Part shown: positions 12,360 through 24,006 of the stretch, piece by piece | How positions within the stretch are numbered: the stretch's first letter is position 1 | Layout: every line of letters begins with the position of its first letter | NCBI GenBank assembly: GCA_008694505.1 | Contig: VZDJ01007747.1 | Coordinates: forward strand, 28,244,679 to 28,308,678 | Reading direction: 5' to 3' | Length of the DNA: 64,000 nucleotides | Origin: Cyanoderma ruficeps | Taxonomy: Eukaryota > Chordata > Aves > Passeriformes > Timaliidae | Translations under genes and position numbers: made by a program | The notes under the pieces: generated by a model | What the model was told of the DNA's origin: nothing | Databases searched by the model: none | What the model saw: the letters and a program-made list of their open reading frames with translations, nothing else

Positions 12360-13705
12360 GGGTCCTTAATATTATTTTCTTGCTTAAAACTACTTTTTCA
12401 TTTAAATTGATGGAGGAAACCAATAATTAAAATATCTTGACACACAACTATGATATCTAGTCAAGGCAGATACTTAGAATTTAACCAGCTGGAGGAAATA
12501 TAATTGTCAAAGTGGCTTAAAAATTCAAATGGCTTGTATATTTGCAGGCGTTGGTTATGTAGGCATAAACATTCATGCAATGGAGGTTTCAATTCACAAT
12601 ACAAACTGAAAACAGCACTCTATAGAATGCATTATCAAGTGTAAACAATCACATACAAGACTGAGAGCCAAGTATGTGGCTGTGTGCCACAGTGTGTCAG
12701 TGCCTCAGTGCCAGCCTAGAAGAGGCCCTGATGCCAAGGACGATGGCACTAGACACAGTTCAGTCTGTGCTAGGCAACCCAAGAGAACAGTATACCCCAG
12801 CATATTATTTTTTCAAGCTTGTTCTCCCTCAATGTCCATCACAATTTAACCTTGTACAAGCCACAATTTTTTAAATTTGCATTTTCATGCTTATATTACT
12901 ATAAATTAAAGAAACCCTAGTAAAAATTTTACATGGTACTTGTAACATATCCAGAAACACTGAAATTCTTTCTAGAGCTGTGAATATGCATTTGATTCCT
13001 TTTTTTTGTTTGCATTGTCTCAAACCACACAAACTGGTTACGAATAGTTTACCTCATGTACTGAAATCACACTGGTTATTTGTAATTGAGCACAGAGCTC
13101 AAATTGTGCTGTTTCAGGTTTCTAACTGGACAGATGCATGTCACAAAGAGGAAGAAATATTAAAAAAGTGATGCCATTATTGATTTACTGTAGGTTGGGC
13201 TCTGAATAGGGAATGTCCGAATAGTGCTTCTTAAACATAACTCTTTTACTTTGCCATATTTTTCACATGTGATTTTTCTTGGGGGAAAGGAAAATGAAGG
13301 ATCTACCATGAAACTCAGTTAATATTTACCCTTAATATATGAATCCAAACTCATCCTGCATTCAGCATTTTCCTAATTATTTTGAACAGAGTTAGAACAT
13401 TTTTTAGACTGAGATTATACACTTCCGTCCCCTTTTGACCTGTACATTCATGCATGCCACTGAGATATTTTAAATGGATTGCTTTTGTTGAGATGCAGTA
13501 ATTGCAGGTTAAGAAGCAGGTCTGCTTTTGAAGAAAGATGAACCAAATCTTTGTCTGTGATCCCTAGATTTTCAGAAAAATATAGGAGACTGTGCATTTA
13601 ATTTTTCTCTGGAAATATTACAATAATAAATGAATAGAAAAGATGAAAAACACTGTGTGAGAAAGACCTATGCCCTACCATAAGAAAATTATTTCTGGAA
13701 AAAAA
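12360..13705. other. Unique AT-rich DNA
   Basis: No recognised element. A 66-codon frame at 12674-12874 and a 63-codon frame at 12980-13171 show no motif. Confidence 0.6.
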
Positions 13706-13787
13706 TTCTTTTTTCTTTTCTTTTTCTTTTTTTCTTTTCCTTTTTTTTTCCTTTTTCCTTTTTCCTTTTTCCTCTTCTTTTTTTTTT
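13706..13787. repeat. Pyrimidine tract, (TTTTTCC)n-like
   Basis: More than 80 bases of T and C only, with CCTTTTT repeated several times in the middle. On the reverse strand it gives an artefactual Lys/Glu-rich frame (13598-13852). Confidence 0.95.
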
Positions 13788-13806
13788 AAGAAAAAATTAA
13801 ACAGTA

Positions 13807-13857
13807 CTTTGCAAATGTGCAAAGCCATCCATGACTTCACCCATGAAGTCATGGATG
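13807..13857. repeat. Two adjacent perfect hairpins
   Basis: CTTTGCA (13807-13813) pairs with TGCAAAG (13818-13824) across a 4-nt loop. One base later, CATCCATGACTTCA (13826-13839) pairs perfectly with TGAAGTCATGGATG (13844-13857) across the loop CCCA. The pair lies immediately after the pyrimidine tract. Confidence 0.95.
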
Positions 13858-14570
13858 AACCCCAAAATCTTGTTAGTGACTAAAAAACCCGATCAAAAAA
13901 AATATAAACTCTTTTTCTCCCTATACATACAGCTAGCACTGGTGACCACTCCTAGCTTTTGATACAATGAAAATCCTATGGGCGCTCTTTGAGTCCTTGT
14001 TTGTTTGCTGCTTTGTCCCAAGTTATTCCCCATATCCTAAGGGGAAGAATATTAAATAACCTCCAGGTTAGGACAAATTTAAAAAGGCACAATTTATTCA
14101 TACCAGCTAGAATAGACAATAGAGTAACAAATTTTATAAGGATACAGATGAATAAACTAATGCAAAAAAAATCACATTTAATTTGATCATGTCAAGATCA
14201 CCTCATAAGAATATCTCTCTCAAACAGCTGATTTGCCACCTGCTTCTTACAAGATGGCAGTCATGATTTCATGCTTCATGATGCATTTCTATTTGGAGGC
14301 TCTGATGAAAGCACCCATCCATGAGAAAGAATGTCCTTTCTTTCACAGAACACATTTCAGGACTGGACCCTCGGGGACTATTCTCGGATATTCATCGTGG
14401 ACAAGCCTGTTAACTCAGTTAACCTGTTCTCCCTTCAGTTCTTCTAGGGAGTTCAGGCAATTCTAATGTCTTGTCCCAGAGCTGATTTTATCCACTTTTA
14501 TCCAGTAGTTCCTCTGGCTGCACTTCTTAAGACATGTATTGGTCTTCTTTGGATACACAAATGATAGCCA

Positions 14571-14600
14571 CTAGACACTAGTCTAGACACTGTCTAGACT
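14571..14600. repeat. CTAGACACT repeat and 9-bp hairpin
   Basis: CTAGACACT occurs at 14571-14579 and again at 14583-14591. AGTCTAGAC (14580-14588) and GTCTAGACT (14592-14600) form a perfect inverted repeat with a 3-nt loop. Confidence 0.9.
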
Positions 14601-14699
14601 TGATAAGATATCCCATGATTTACTAAACAATCCACTGACTCAACAGAGTCAAACTTCCTGACAGAATCCAGAATGTATCTCCAGTTCCATGAGTTTAGT

Positions 14700-15180
14700 T
14701 AAGATAAATTAAGGATTTCAGCCAGCCAAGGCCAATGTCAGCTTCCCGACTAAGAGCTTTTGGGAAGTGAGATAGAAACAACAGTTTTAATATTTTTTGC
14801 ATAGGAACCTTGTTTAGTCAGTGGCTCTGCAGCTTGATCCTGAGCTACACCACAGCTGGAATGTTTACACCTGAACCTGGTACTTTACCTCCCTGACCCA
14901 AGCCTGGACATGCTGATGTGACCTTGAGTCATCACAATAGACTTCCTGAATTATCATTGGCCTCAGATAGGCGCTGATACCTCTTTCCAGACTTAAGTCT
15001 GACCCTGATTTTCCTTGTTCAACATGCTGACTCCTTGCAGGTGAGCCAACAACTCCAGCTGCCTTGGTGCCATTTTGGCTTCCTTTGGGGTACAGCTTTC
15101 CCTGGGAATCCCTGCCATGCCACTCCCTACAGTGACTGAATGGCATGCTTTGCTGCGGGGTGTGTTAGGACATTTTAGTC
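14700..15180. other. GC-richer block, unclassified
   Basis: GC content rises clearly above the flanks. The reverse strand has a 93-codon open frame (14865-15146). On that strand an acceptor-like CCTAACACACCCCGCAG precedes the frame and a donor-like GGGAG|GTAAAG falls inside it near 14886. Runs such as TCAGCATGTCCAGGC do not match a repeat I can name. It may be an old LTR or other retroelement segment, or an unannotated exon region. Confidence 0.35.
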
Positions 15181-15216
15181 CACATGAATCTGTGAACTAT
15201 CACCTTTGATAGAAAA

Positions 15217-15245
15217 TTCAACACTAGTAGTTCAACACTACTTAA
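15217..15245. repeat. Short direct repeat TTCAACACTA
   Basis: TTCAACACTAGTAG is followed directly by TTCAACACTACTTA, a 14-bp imperfect tandem pair. Confidence 0.8.
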
Positions 15246-15258
15246 CTAAGAGCAGGAT

Positions 15259-15672
15259 TTGGCTTTCCATCTTTGTGGTTTCAGTGTGTTTGAAATGACT
15301 GGTTCTCAATGCTTTTCCTACAACAACAAGGAGTGCTGTGTTCTCCATCCCATCCTCCAAGCACCACCTGGGGCTTGGTCCCTAAATGTCGGTGCATCTG
15401 GACCCCAGTTTCCTCATCAAGGAAGCCTTACTCCCTGTCAGATGCAAGTGTCAGACAAACACATAGATAAGCATGTCCTGTACCTTTTGGCACGAGAATA
15501 TGTATTATTCCTTGTAGTACAGCAACTGGCATTAAGTTTATCTCAGTTTTCCATATCTGAACATTTTGAACAGACAAAAGAGAGATGTTACAGGCCATGT
15601 TCACAAGAAGATGTTAGTCTAGATTTGCATCTAACCTCAGAGATGTACATAATGCTATTCATGTTAGCCTGA
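15259..15672 (+). other. Unrecognised 137-codon open frame
   Basis: The frame is open to the stop at 15670-15672. The first codon, TTG, makes initiation unlikely, and nothing promoter-like is evident. The translation is Leu/Ser/Gln-rich with several Cys and no domain I recognise. It adjoins the GC-richer block at 14.7-15.2 kb and may belong to the same decayed element. Confidence 0.15.
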
Positions 15673-16148
15673 GGACAGCATGGCACAGGAGTAGAGAGAA
15701 GTACAATGACACAGTAGGGAATAGCATAGATTAAAATAGCAAATGAGGGAAGAATTTTCAAAAATTATGGAACTAGCAAAATGCATAAAAATAAGAATGC
15801 TAGAAAGTCAAAGGAGATATAAACCATTTTCATGAAGGAAAATTTTATTAACCCAGAAAAGCTTGATAATCATTATCACCAATATCTGGAAGAGCTGCAA
15901 GGGGACAGTTTAATATTTTATTTTTACAAAGCAGAGTTCAGCTTCCCAAGTTCAGGATGAAGGATGTGATTGTAATTTCAGATTTTACATGAAGTCCTCT
16001 AGTAACATCTCTTTCTAATTACATTCTTTATAAAATATAAAAACAAAATGCTTATATAAAATATAAAAAAATAACTCTGCTTTTGGCTATCCATGCACAC
16101 TTAAGAGACAATAAAATGAAATTTTTAAAATGTAGGTATGTAAGAAGG

Positions 16149-16196
16149 CTAAATAGGAAGAGATAGTATTATCTAAATAGGAAGAGATAGTATTAT
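16149..16196. repeat. 24-bp perfect tandem duplication
   Basis: CTAAATAGGAAGAGATAGTA plus TTAT occupies 16149-16172 and is repeated exactly at 16173-16196. The identity of the copies indicates a recent event. Confidence 0.97.
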
Positions 16197-16828
16197 ATCC
16201 TAGCTTATTATAGCTCCATCATAGTTCCTAACAATGGCTACAGGAAAATCTGTATTTTCCCACCTTTTATTCCTTCTATATTTTAACAATATTTCCCAAA
16301 ATTTCTCTGTCCTACTTTTTTCCCCAAAGCAGCTTTATGGAGCTGAGGCCAAGATCAGTACTTCTATTCCTGCTATTTCTACACTTAAATACATGCCTAT
16401 AAATGAATGAAGAAATCTACTTATTCAAGGGCCATATCCGTGCTGCCAATTCAGAGTTCAAATAAAGTCACTGGTGAATCAGACACTGATTTTCTGCCTT
16501 GACTTTTAGAGAAAGACTTAGACTTCCTGCTGCAAACCACTTTAGGAGTTCTTAGATTTAGGAGTCCTATGACCATTTCTGAGAGGAATTATCTTTGTTT
16601 TCAGTAGTTATTCTTCATCAAATTAAATATATCCTAAAGCGATTTGCAGGCCTCAGCTCTATAAGCAGCTAAAAGTTCTACTTCGTATTTATATTTAGAC
16701 AATTCCTGCTTTAATGACTTTCTGAAGGAAATTCAGCCTCATGGCTCTCAAGGAAATTTGGATTTTAAGAAATCATGCTTTTTGGTTCATTAAAGTTGAG
16801 CAGGAAGGACTTTTCATTTATATGATTT

Positions 16829-16860
16829 TTTTCTTCTTTCTTTTTTTTTTTTTTTTCCNT
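16829..16860. repeat. Poly-T tract with an ambiguous base
   Basis: A T-rich run ends in sixteen consecutive T, then CC and an N at 16859. The N is most likely an unresolved homopolymer call or consensus ambiguity. Confidence 0.9.
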
Positions 16861-18090
16861 TTCCCTCTCAGGAAATGAAATAAATGACTAGGGATGGTTT
16901 GGGCTAGAGGTCCTTAGAGGATTATCTTGCCAAAGAGCAACTCCTCATGGACATTACATTAGAACTGCCTATCTGTGTGCAACATATCTGCCACTTTTAA
17001 TGATAGGGGATCACAAAAGGGCATTATACCAGTCATATATTTCCTGAAAACACTTGCATACTGTGTGCATCACCAGGTTTTATGGCATGGATTCAGGACA
17101 TTGCAATTCCTTTCCTGACTGCTGGCACCTCTACATCTGTTGCTGGATTGGGGAGAGCCTAAGCATGGGAGAGACTTGGCCTTAGGCCATCTCAGTATCC
17201 TCAAACCTTGGCAGGCAATTAAACTGGAAACAGCATGGATATCTCTTATCTACACAGCATAGGAAAGAAGCTGTTGTAAAATGCAACATCTTCTGCTCTC
17301 AAGTAGCATGCAGTACCATTTAAAATCTGATTTATAACAGCAGATTACTTCTGTCTTCCAAAGGTGAAAAAAAATGATGAACAAGAGATATGTATAGTCT
17401 GAGTATAATTACCAGGACATAAGCTATATATGTTTTTTTCTGTATGGTTCTTCAAAACAAAACTTAAATATGAAAAAAGCTGAAATAGTAGGAATAACTC
17501 TGAAGACTACTTTTATATATGCCTCAGAAAAATATAGAATGGAAGATAAATAAAAATAACTCACTACAACACAGTATAAAATCTGACACTTCAAAACAGT
17601 AGGTTCTTTTATCTCCAGGGAGATAAACAGAAGAGTTGAAAACTACATTAAGGATACTTTATGGTATAGTCTTAACATCTAGGAAGGAAGTTTGGCTGTC
17701 TGCCACCACCTTCTGAATTAGACAAGCAACTTAGAGCAAGAAAATTCATGCTTATTCAGCAGCACTTTAGGGATGTTCTTCTTTAATATTTTAGCTTGCA
17801 ATGAAAGTTTTCTTCAAGATGTTAATAAAGTCAGATGTGATTTAAAAACTTTTGAGTAGAAAACAAAATTGATGTATAGGTTATTTTCTGTTTAGACTAG
17901 TTTCTTATTTTCTATGTACTACATCTCGTCTCTCAGGTTCTATCTTTCAGGTTTTGAATATGTATGTGAATTCCAAACACACACAGCCTAAATTTCTACA
18001 GATTTTATGAAAATTCTCATTTGGTGACTGGATGAGAGACATGCTAAATATCTCCTTTGAGGTAAAGGCTACAGCATGATTCTACTGAAT

Positions 18091-18148
18091 TACTATTATT
18101 GTTATTCTTGTTGTTATTCTTTTGGTTATTATTCTTGTTGTTGTTGTG
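18091..18148. repeat. TTATTG/TTGTTG simple repeat
   Basis: Trinucleotide-like repetition of TTA, TTC and TTG (TATTATTGTTATTCTTGTTG and onwards). Confidence 0.85.
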
Positions 18149-18332
18149 TAATGATAAATACATGAGCATATGCAAAAGAAATATGTTATAATCTCCACAG
18201 CAACTGAAAATATTAAAGCTTCTTCAGTCTAGGTAAATGCAAATAGAAAGCACAGAATCAGTTAAACAGAAGTTGACAGTTTGCATTGCTCATGAAAAGA
18301 CTTGTATATATGTAAATTTCCTTGGAACTACA

Positions 18333-18369
18333 TTTTCAGGTTTTTTCAGGTTTTTTCAGGTTTTTTCAG
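18333..18369. repeat. 10-bp tandem repeat (TTTTTTCAGG)
   Basis: About 3.7 copies of TTTTTTCAGG in a row. Each copy resembles a splice acceptor (poly-pyrimidine plus CAG), so splice-site predictors will probably flag it. Confidence 0.95.
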
Positions 18370-19517
18370 TTTTTGTATGAATTCATTAATTGCCTGATAA
18401 GATTTAAAATCAATACAGAAGCAAGAAGGTAAAGTGGAGATTATGTCTTCAGAAGTTACACAGCTGGTGGCTCTGCAGAATAGAAGAATTTATAAAACCT
18501 TTAAACGAGCTGGCCCAGGTATCATAACTAGTGTAGACACAGGGTCTCAGAACATACTGCAGGTTTACTTGCTCTCATTCCCTCTGTATGACACTATAAA
18601 TTAAGAGTCACCCTAGAAACAGAGTATAAAATTTGAGTGTAAACAGGTTGATCGAACACATCTACCATGATCCATGAAGCATTTCAGGGCCTTTGAAATG
18701 GCTACCATCCAAATAAAAATTACAGGCAAAGTAAGCCAGGCCTTTTATCCTCATTCCCTAACATAAGGTTTTATCCAGTTATGATAAAGGACACAAGCAC
18801 TCTCACTAATGTGCTCTTCCATGTTACAAATAAAGGATACGAGATAATATTAAATGACTGCTGCTAGTGTGTTGGCATTCTTGTGTGAAAGAGAGCTTGA
18901 TTACCATTGGTGCCTGTAATTACCCAAAGAGGGAAGATACTTGAGTATGTAAGATGCCTTTCTTGTGCAAATACTATAGTCCACACCCTATGGTGTAATG
19001 GATGTCTGTAAGAATTATTTAAATTATCTTTTAAATGATAAATGCCCGGTTATTTAAGTCTTTTTTTTTTCTTTTGTTGTTTCTATCTTTTTCTCTTTTT
19101 TGTGTGTGTGCTAGATAGCTGTCCATTTTATCCATCTGCAGGTGCTTTTTTAATAGGTTTATTGCTATTACAAGGACAGAGCTGAGTGGGCTGCAGCATA
19201 ATTGCAGATGGGATGCACACTGTGAAAAAGCTGATGTTTTAAATGTCAAGTCAATTTTTAAGGGGAAAATGGCCCAGAAAAAATACAGATCTATGATTTA
19301 GGGACACTATTTTTAAACAGTTGATTGCTGGTAACTGAAATAATGTTCTAACTTTAAGCAATTATGAAATAATCCTATGATTTTGAAACTCAAATCGGTA
19401 CCTTGCAAGGGAGAGTCAACTTTTCTTTTTAATAAATGACTGATGATTTCTTTTTAATAGATGCTAGATGACTGACTTTAGAAACTATGAAAAATAGTTT
19501 AGTAAATAATAATTTTA

Positions 19518-19547
19518 AATGGAATTATATTTTAATTTAATTCCATT
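19518..19547. repeat. 10-bp inverted repeat
   Basis: AATGGAATTA (19518-19527) and TAATTCCATT (19538-19547) are exact complements with a 10-nt AT spacer. Confidence 0.9.
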
Positions 19548-20598
19548 AAGCCTTTTAAAAAACTTTATTTACTTTCTTCATATGTACAGACTAAGTTAAA
19601 TTACTTGGTTCTACTTTGTAAAAATGTTAAAGTTGAATTTGAGGTATAAACAGATGGAAAACAGGTAAATTCTTAAGTTTTAAGTTTTTCCACCTGTATG
19701 TCAGTTAAATGCAATTTTTTTTCCACTGCATGTACTAATTTTGTTTGTATCTTTTTGTCCACTTTTTCAAGACTTTTTAACTAGACCTTTTTTATCATAT
19801 ATTATTCAATACTGCATTTCATATAAAAGTCATTAATTTGTAATGTTTTTAGTAAAATCTTTTTTAAAACTACTGTTATAACATCAAAACACTCCTTAGA
19901 CATACAAATGCATTTCCACAAAGATCCTTGAAATTAGATTGCACTATTTTTTCCCTTTCTTACGTTTATAAGTAGAGATGTTAACCAAAATTAGGAAAAA
20001 AATTGGTTTTTTAGTTTTGTTTGTCAAGCATGCAAAAGAATCAACTTTTTTTTAGCTCCCTAGCATTTTAATGCATTAAGATATATTCAAAGCACAAGTT
20101 CAATTAGTTTAAAATGCAGTGAAAGAACTCAGGAATTCTGAAAATATGGTTTCAAGTTGTTTCTTTATGTTAAAGTATTGCAAATATTTTCAGACAGAAC
20201 TTTTTTTAGAAGAGAATCGCAAGACAGGAAAATAATATACATCTCCCTAGTTTTGGAGGGTTTTTTAGTGTATTCATAAGAACTTCACCTCATTTTCTCT
20301 TTGTTTTCTACATAAATGCATAAAATTTCTGCAACCATAATCATTAAATGTAGCAGGGACACTAAGTGTGTGGTCAGGTCTTAAGTGTCATTCTGCATGT
20401 GTACAAGCAGGTGAATTTACAGTATAGAATTTTTTTCAAATTCTAAAAATCCTATATTTCAGCTCTTTGATTTTTTGTTTTAATTATATGGCAAAATTCA
20501 CATTATAGTTATTGAATTGCAAAGGTTATTTACAGGAGTAATTGTTGGTCCTGATTTCTATGGAAATGCATCAAAGGTAGCGATATTTAAAGTCATTT
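19548..20598. other. Very AT-rich unique DNA
   Basis: No recognised element. The sequence consists of T- and A-rich stretches without long open frames. Confidence 0.65.
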
Positions 20599-20960
20599 GT
20601 GGTTTCTAGACTTCACGTCTCTGATTTTAGACAAGTTGGATGTAGACACAGGGATAGTTTAAAGGCTTTCGTGCAATGTAAGACACCGATGAAAGAGCAG
20701 GAGTGGCAGAAGAATACAATGTGCCATGACAACTTTCCTGCTTGGGTTTGCTCTCCACTGTCATGGCTGTCAGGAGCCATGGAACCTCCCTGGAGGCAGG
20801 CTGGGCAGGTTTGTGGTGGATCTGGAAAGCAGCATCCTATGGCATCCTGCATCAGAAACAGGCAGCTGGGATGGATCTCCCAATGGGCTGGAGTGGGAGA
20901 GCCAGGCAGATGTATTTGTGCCCTCAGGACCCCAGCTTTGGGAGGAGCAGTAAGGTGAGC
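20599..20960 (+). other. GC-rich island with overlapping open frames
   Basis: A sharply delimited GC-rich patch lies in AT-rich surroundings. All three forward frames are open for long distances (119 codons from about 20599, 75 from 20726, 128 from 20742 and continuing past the island), and two reverse frames are open as well. The 75-codon frame begins MTTFLLGFALHCHG, has a hydrophobic start and ends ...GPQLWEEQ at a TAA. Immediately after that stop is a donor-like TAAG|GTGAGC. Openness in several frames reflects base composition and is not proof of coding. It could be a decayed retroelement, a retrocopy or a lineage-specific exon. Confidence 0.3.
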
Positions 20961-22570
20961 ACTTCCCTATCCCACACCACCACACTTCGGTCCTTGAAGG
21001 GTGCTCTTGCATGGAACAATCTCTCCTATACATTCTTTTCTTGTTTAGAAAGTTTCTCAATGTGTCTGCATTTATGCAACAGAAGTTGTTTTCAGCCTTG
21101 TACAGATGTTTCAGGTTCAGCTATATAGCAGTTTTAAACGCAGGGCACCAAGTTTGCAAACTATTATCAACCATGCAAAAGGTTGGCTGGTCAGAAACAG
21201 AAAACAGATTTTGCACATGTTTTTAAAGCTGCTTTTGAAATAACGATAACATGTACAAATAAGTTAGAGGAAATCTAGCTTATGTTCGTGCATTCCAGAA
21301 TATTTAGGGGAATTAAAATATATACAATTAAAACCAGGAACAATTTAATAAGATTTATTAGCTAAGTAGTAATTTCCAAGTATCCCAAAATCATGTATTT
21401 CTGCCTAGTAATGAAACCCTAGTATTTGTTAGACGAAATGTAGCATCTGATCTGCCATAGCCCAATAAACCAGTTTGCACAAAAAGAAATGGAGAAATAT
21501 TTCTTCCTTTGCAAGGTCAAAAGTTTGCAACTGTAGAATATAAAAGGAAAATGTAAACTGGGATCTGGCCAGAACCAGAGCATAAGCATTTATTTTCTAC
21601 TGAAAAATATCACAGAATCTCTTTCCTAGCTAGGAGTGGTCTCTGTATTACCCTAAGTGACCATTTCAATGATGCACTTAGAATGACAAATGTCTAAACA
21701 ATGCATTGCAATAGGTAAAATATTATTTTCTTCTTTAAATTCAAGAATCAAAAATATTACAAAAGCACTTAATTTACTTTGATTTTATGTCACAAATTTT
21801 TATACACTATAAGGAAAACCTGTCTAAAGGTTCCTTGTGTTTCACTGATCCCTTTTAAAGTTATGCATGTCTTTTGCAAGTCTTTTCATTTCAGAACCAA
21901 GATTTTCTTTGAAAACTGGTGTATTTCTAAACAGTCTATGTCTCCAAACAATTTGAAACTGTGCAAAGCAATTCTGAAGGATATAACTTTACAGTCATTG
22001 CAAGACAATGAATTGATTTCTCAGTTTTAAAAACCCTTTTTTATATTTATCCTTTCATAGGGATATGTCATTTGAAGTACATTATCTCAGAATTGTTTTT
22101 TCCACATTTATCCTTCACCAGTTTGAACTGGTAGAAGTTTAAAAAATTATTTTGAAGCTTAGAGAATTAATTCTGGCTACTCTGCTGGTGTTATGAGATA
22201 GATAGCATTCAAAATATCATTTTCTATTCCACTCCTGTTTTGAAGTTCATTTCTTCTTTAAACTTCGAAAAAAGTAACAAACACTGCATATTTTACAGTG
22301 TGCTTTGGGCAATACATGGCACTGACAGAATACCATCAAATTTCAAGTGGTTTTGTGTTTCATTTTTTATGATTATCAGTAAATACTGCAAAGTTGCATA
22401 CTACCATTTCCTATGTAAAACGTGAACAATCACTATTTCTGAGAGGAAATCACAACTAAACTAGAAAAACTATTTCACATAAGCTATAAAATTTAGACTT
22501 ATGTAAGAGGACAAATACATTTTGTCCAGATTTTTTTCAAGCTTCACTTCTTTTTTTGGCCTCGTTTGAG
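20961..22570. other. AT-rich unique DNA
   Basis: Apart from short frames without motifs, nothing is recognisable. Confidence 0.6.
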
Positions 22571-22577
22571 TGTAATT

Positions 22578-22638
22578 TAAAAAAAAAAAGGTGCTGTCAA
22601 TGTCATGGGAAAAAAAAAATACAAAACAAAACAAAAAC
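22578..22638. repeat. A-rich low-complexity tract
   Basis: Two A homopolymers are separated by about 20 bases of mixed sequence, followed by ACAAAACAAAACAAAAAC. Confidence 0.9.
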
Positions 22639-23890
22639 ACTCTTGTTCTTGATTGACTAGTTTTTATTTTTACTGATGTAGTTAAGGAAGAATACCAAAA
22701 TATTTCCAGCAGCCAAATGTTCTGCAAGCCTAAAGGTCTTTTTTCCATGACCCCTACAGCAGCTCAAGAAAAGGAACAACTATGAGGCATTGGTACTCAA
22801 AAATTCACAGCCAAATTTGTTTCTAAGGAAATGGTACTAAATAAAGTTTGACACTCTTTCATCAGGGCTACTGTATCAGTCTGTCCTGGGGAGACGAATT
22901 TAGTTTCATATTTTTTCATTCCATCAGGATGGTAATAGCAGCAGTTTAGAGTCATTTTAACATCCTCTCTATGTCACTTTTCACTGAGTTCTTAAAAGTG
23001 CTTTGGGGATTATTTTTTTCTTTGTCTACTGGTGGTTAATTTCCTTTAATCCCAAATCTCTCAAACTCTGAAACACTTCAGATGTGCAGAATTATCCTCT
23101 TTCTAAACTACTCTTCACATCATCATATTCTGTCACTCTGTATATTTCACAAAAATAGGTTCTCTTCCAGAAGGATACATTTCCACATTTCACACCCTTT
23201 ATATATATATGAAAGTGCTCAGAGCCTAACCTCTCTATAAGTGTAATTTCAGTGCACAAGGTATTGACACAATGGGTTCAGTTCATTTGCTCCTTGCTGA
23301 CTGTCTGTTGACAAGAAGTTGACATCCATTTGAATTGCTTTAGGATATCCTTCCTGATGTCCATCTATGAGTCCAGACTGGCACATATCTCCTGTAGGCT
23401 CTTTGTCAGATATGTCAGCCACATTTAAATCTCCCAGGTCATCTCAGATGGCACTAGGCACCTTTGTTTACAAGGCAGAATCAAACACTCCAGCACATCA
23501 TTTTTCTGTGGGACCTAGATAACTGTTTAAACACAGCTCCAGGGCACCTCTGAATATGGAAGGTATCTGTGCACTGCTGTAGTCTGTTCAGTAAAACCTT
23601 TGATTTGTCCTCACACAACTGGTAAAATGAGCCCCAAAATAGCCACTTGAAACTTTTTCCAGGTAATAGAACAAACATTGTTCTCCTAAGTCTACAATGC
23701 AGCAACAAAACATACAAACCACAGGTCAGAGAAAGAATCCAAAAATAAGAAATGAGATTGCATGATTTAATAAACAGGAATACACTATACATAAATGGTG
23801 ATTGGCTTTGTTCATTCCAAAATCACAGTATGAGTAAGTAGATACGTATTCTCTTTTAGAAGTTCTCTCATTTTCTGTAATTGCTTAGAG
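22639..23890. other. Unique DNA, nothing recognised
   Basis: Mostly AT-rich. A modestly GC-richer part (about 23250-23520) has no family I can name. A short (TA)n run sits at 23198-23211. Confidence 0.6.
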
Positions 23891-23925
23891 GGTGGTGTTC
23901 TCTCTTGTTTTTCTTTCGGCAGATT

Positions 23926-24006
23926 TTGGGGGTTTGTTTGTTNGTTTTTGTGGTTTTGGTTTTGTTTTTTTGGGGTTTTTTTGTATTTTGTTTTTTTTGT
24001 TTTTAA
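23926..24006. repeat. T/G-rich low-complexity tract with N
   Basis: GTTTGTTTGTTNGTTTTTG followed by mixed G and T homopolymers. The N at 23943 lies inside the repeat and probably marks a length or base ambiguity. Confidence 0.92.

Larger units (their letters stand above)
15673..18090. other. AT-rich DNA with minor repeats
   Basis: Apart from the small tandem duplication and poly-T tract listed separately, I see nothing recognisable. Confidence 0.6.

Noticed and set aside
13598..13852. Lys/Glu-rich reverse-strand frame
   Set aside because: It is a direct translation of the pyrimidine tract.
23926..24006. G/T-rich tract as a possible G-quadruplex or telomere-like repeat
   Set aside because: The G runs are irregular and TTAGGG is absent. 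It reads as ordinary low-complexity DNA.
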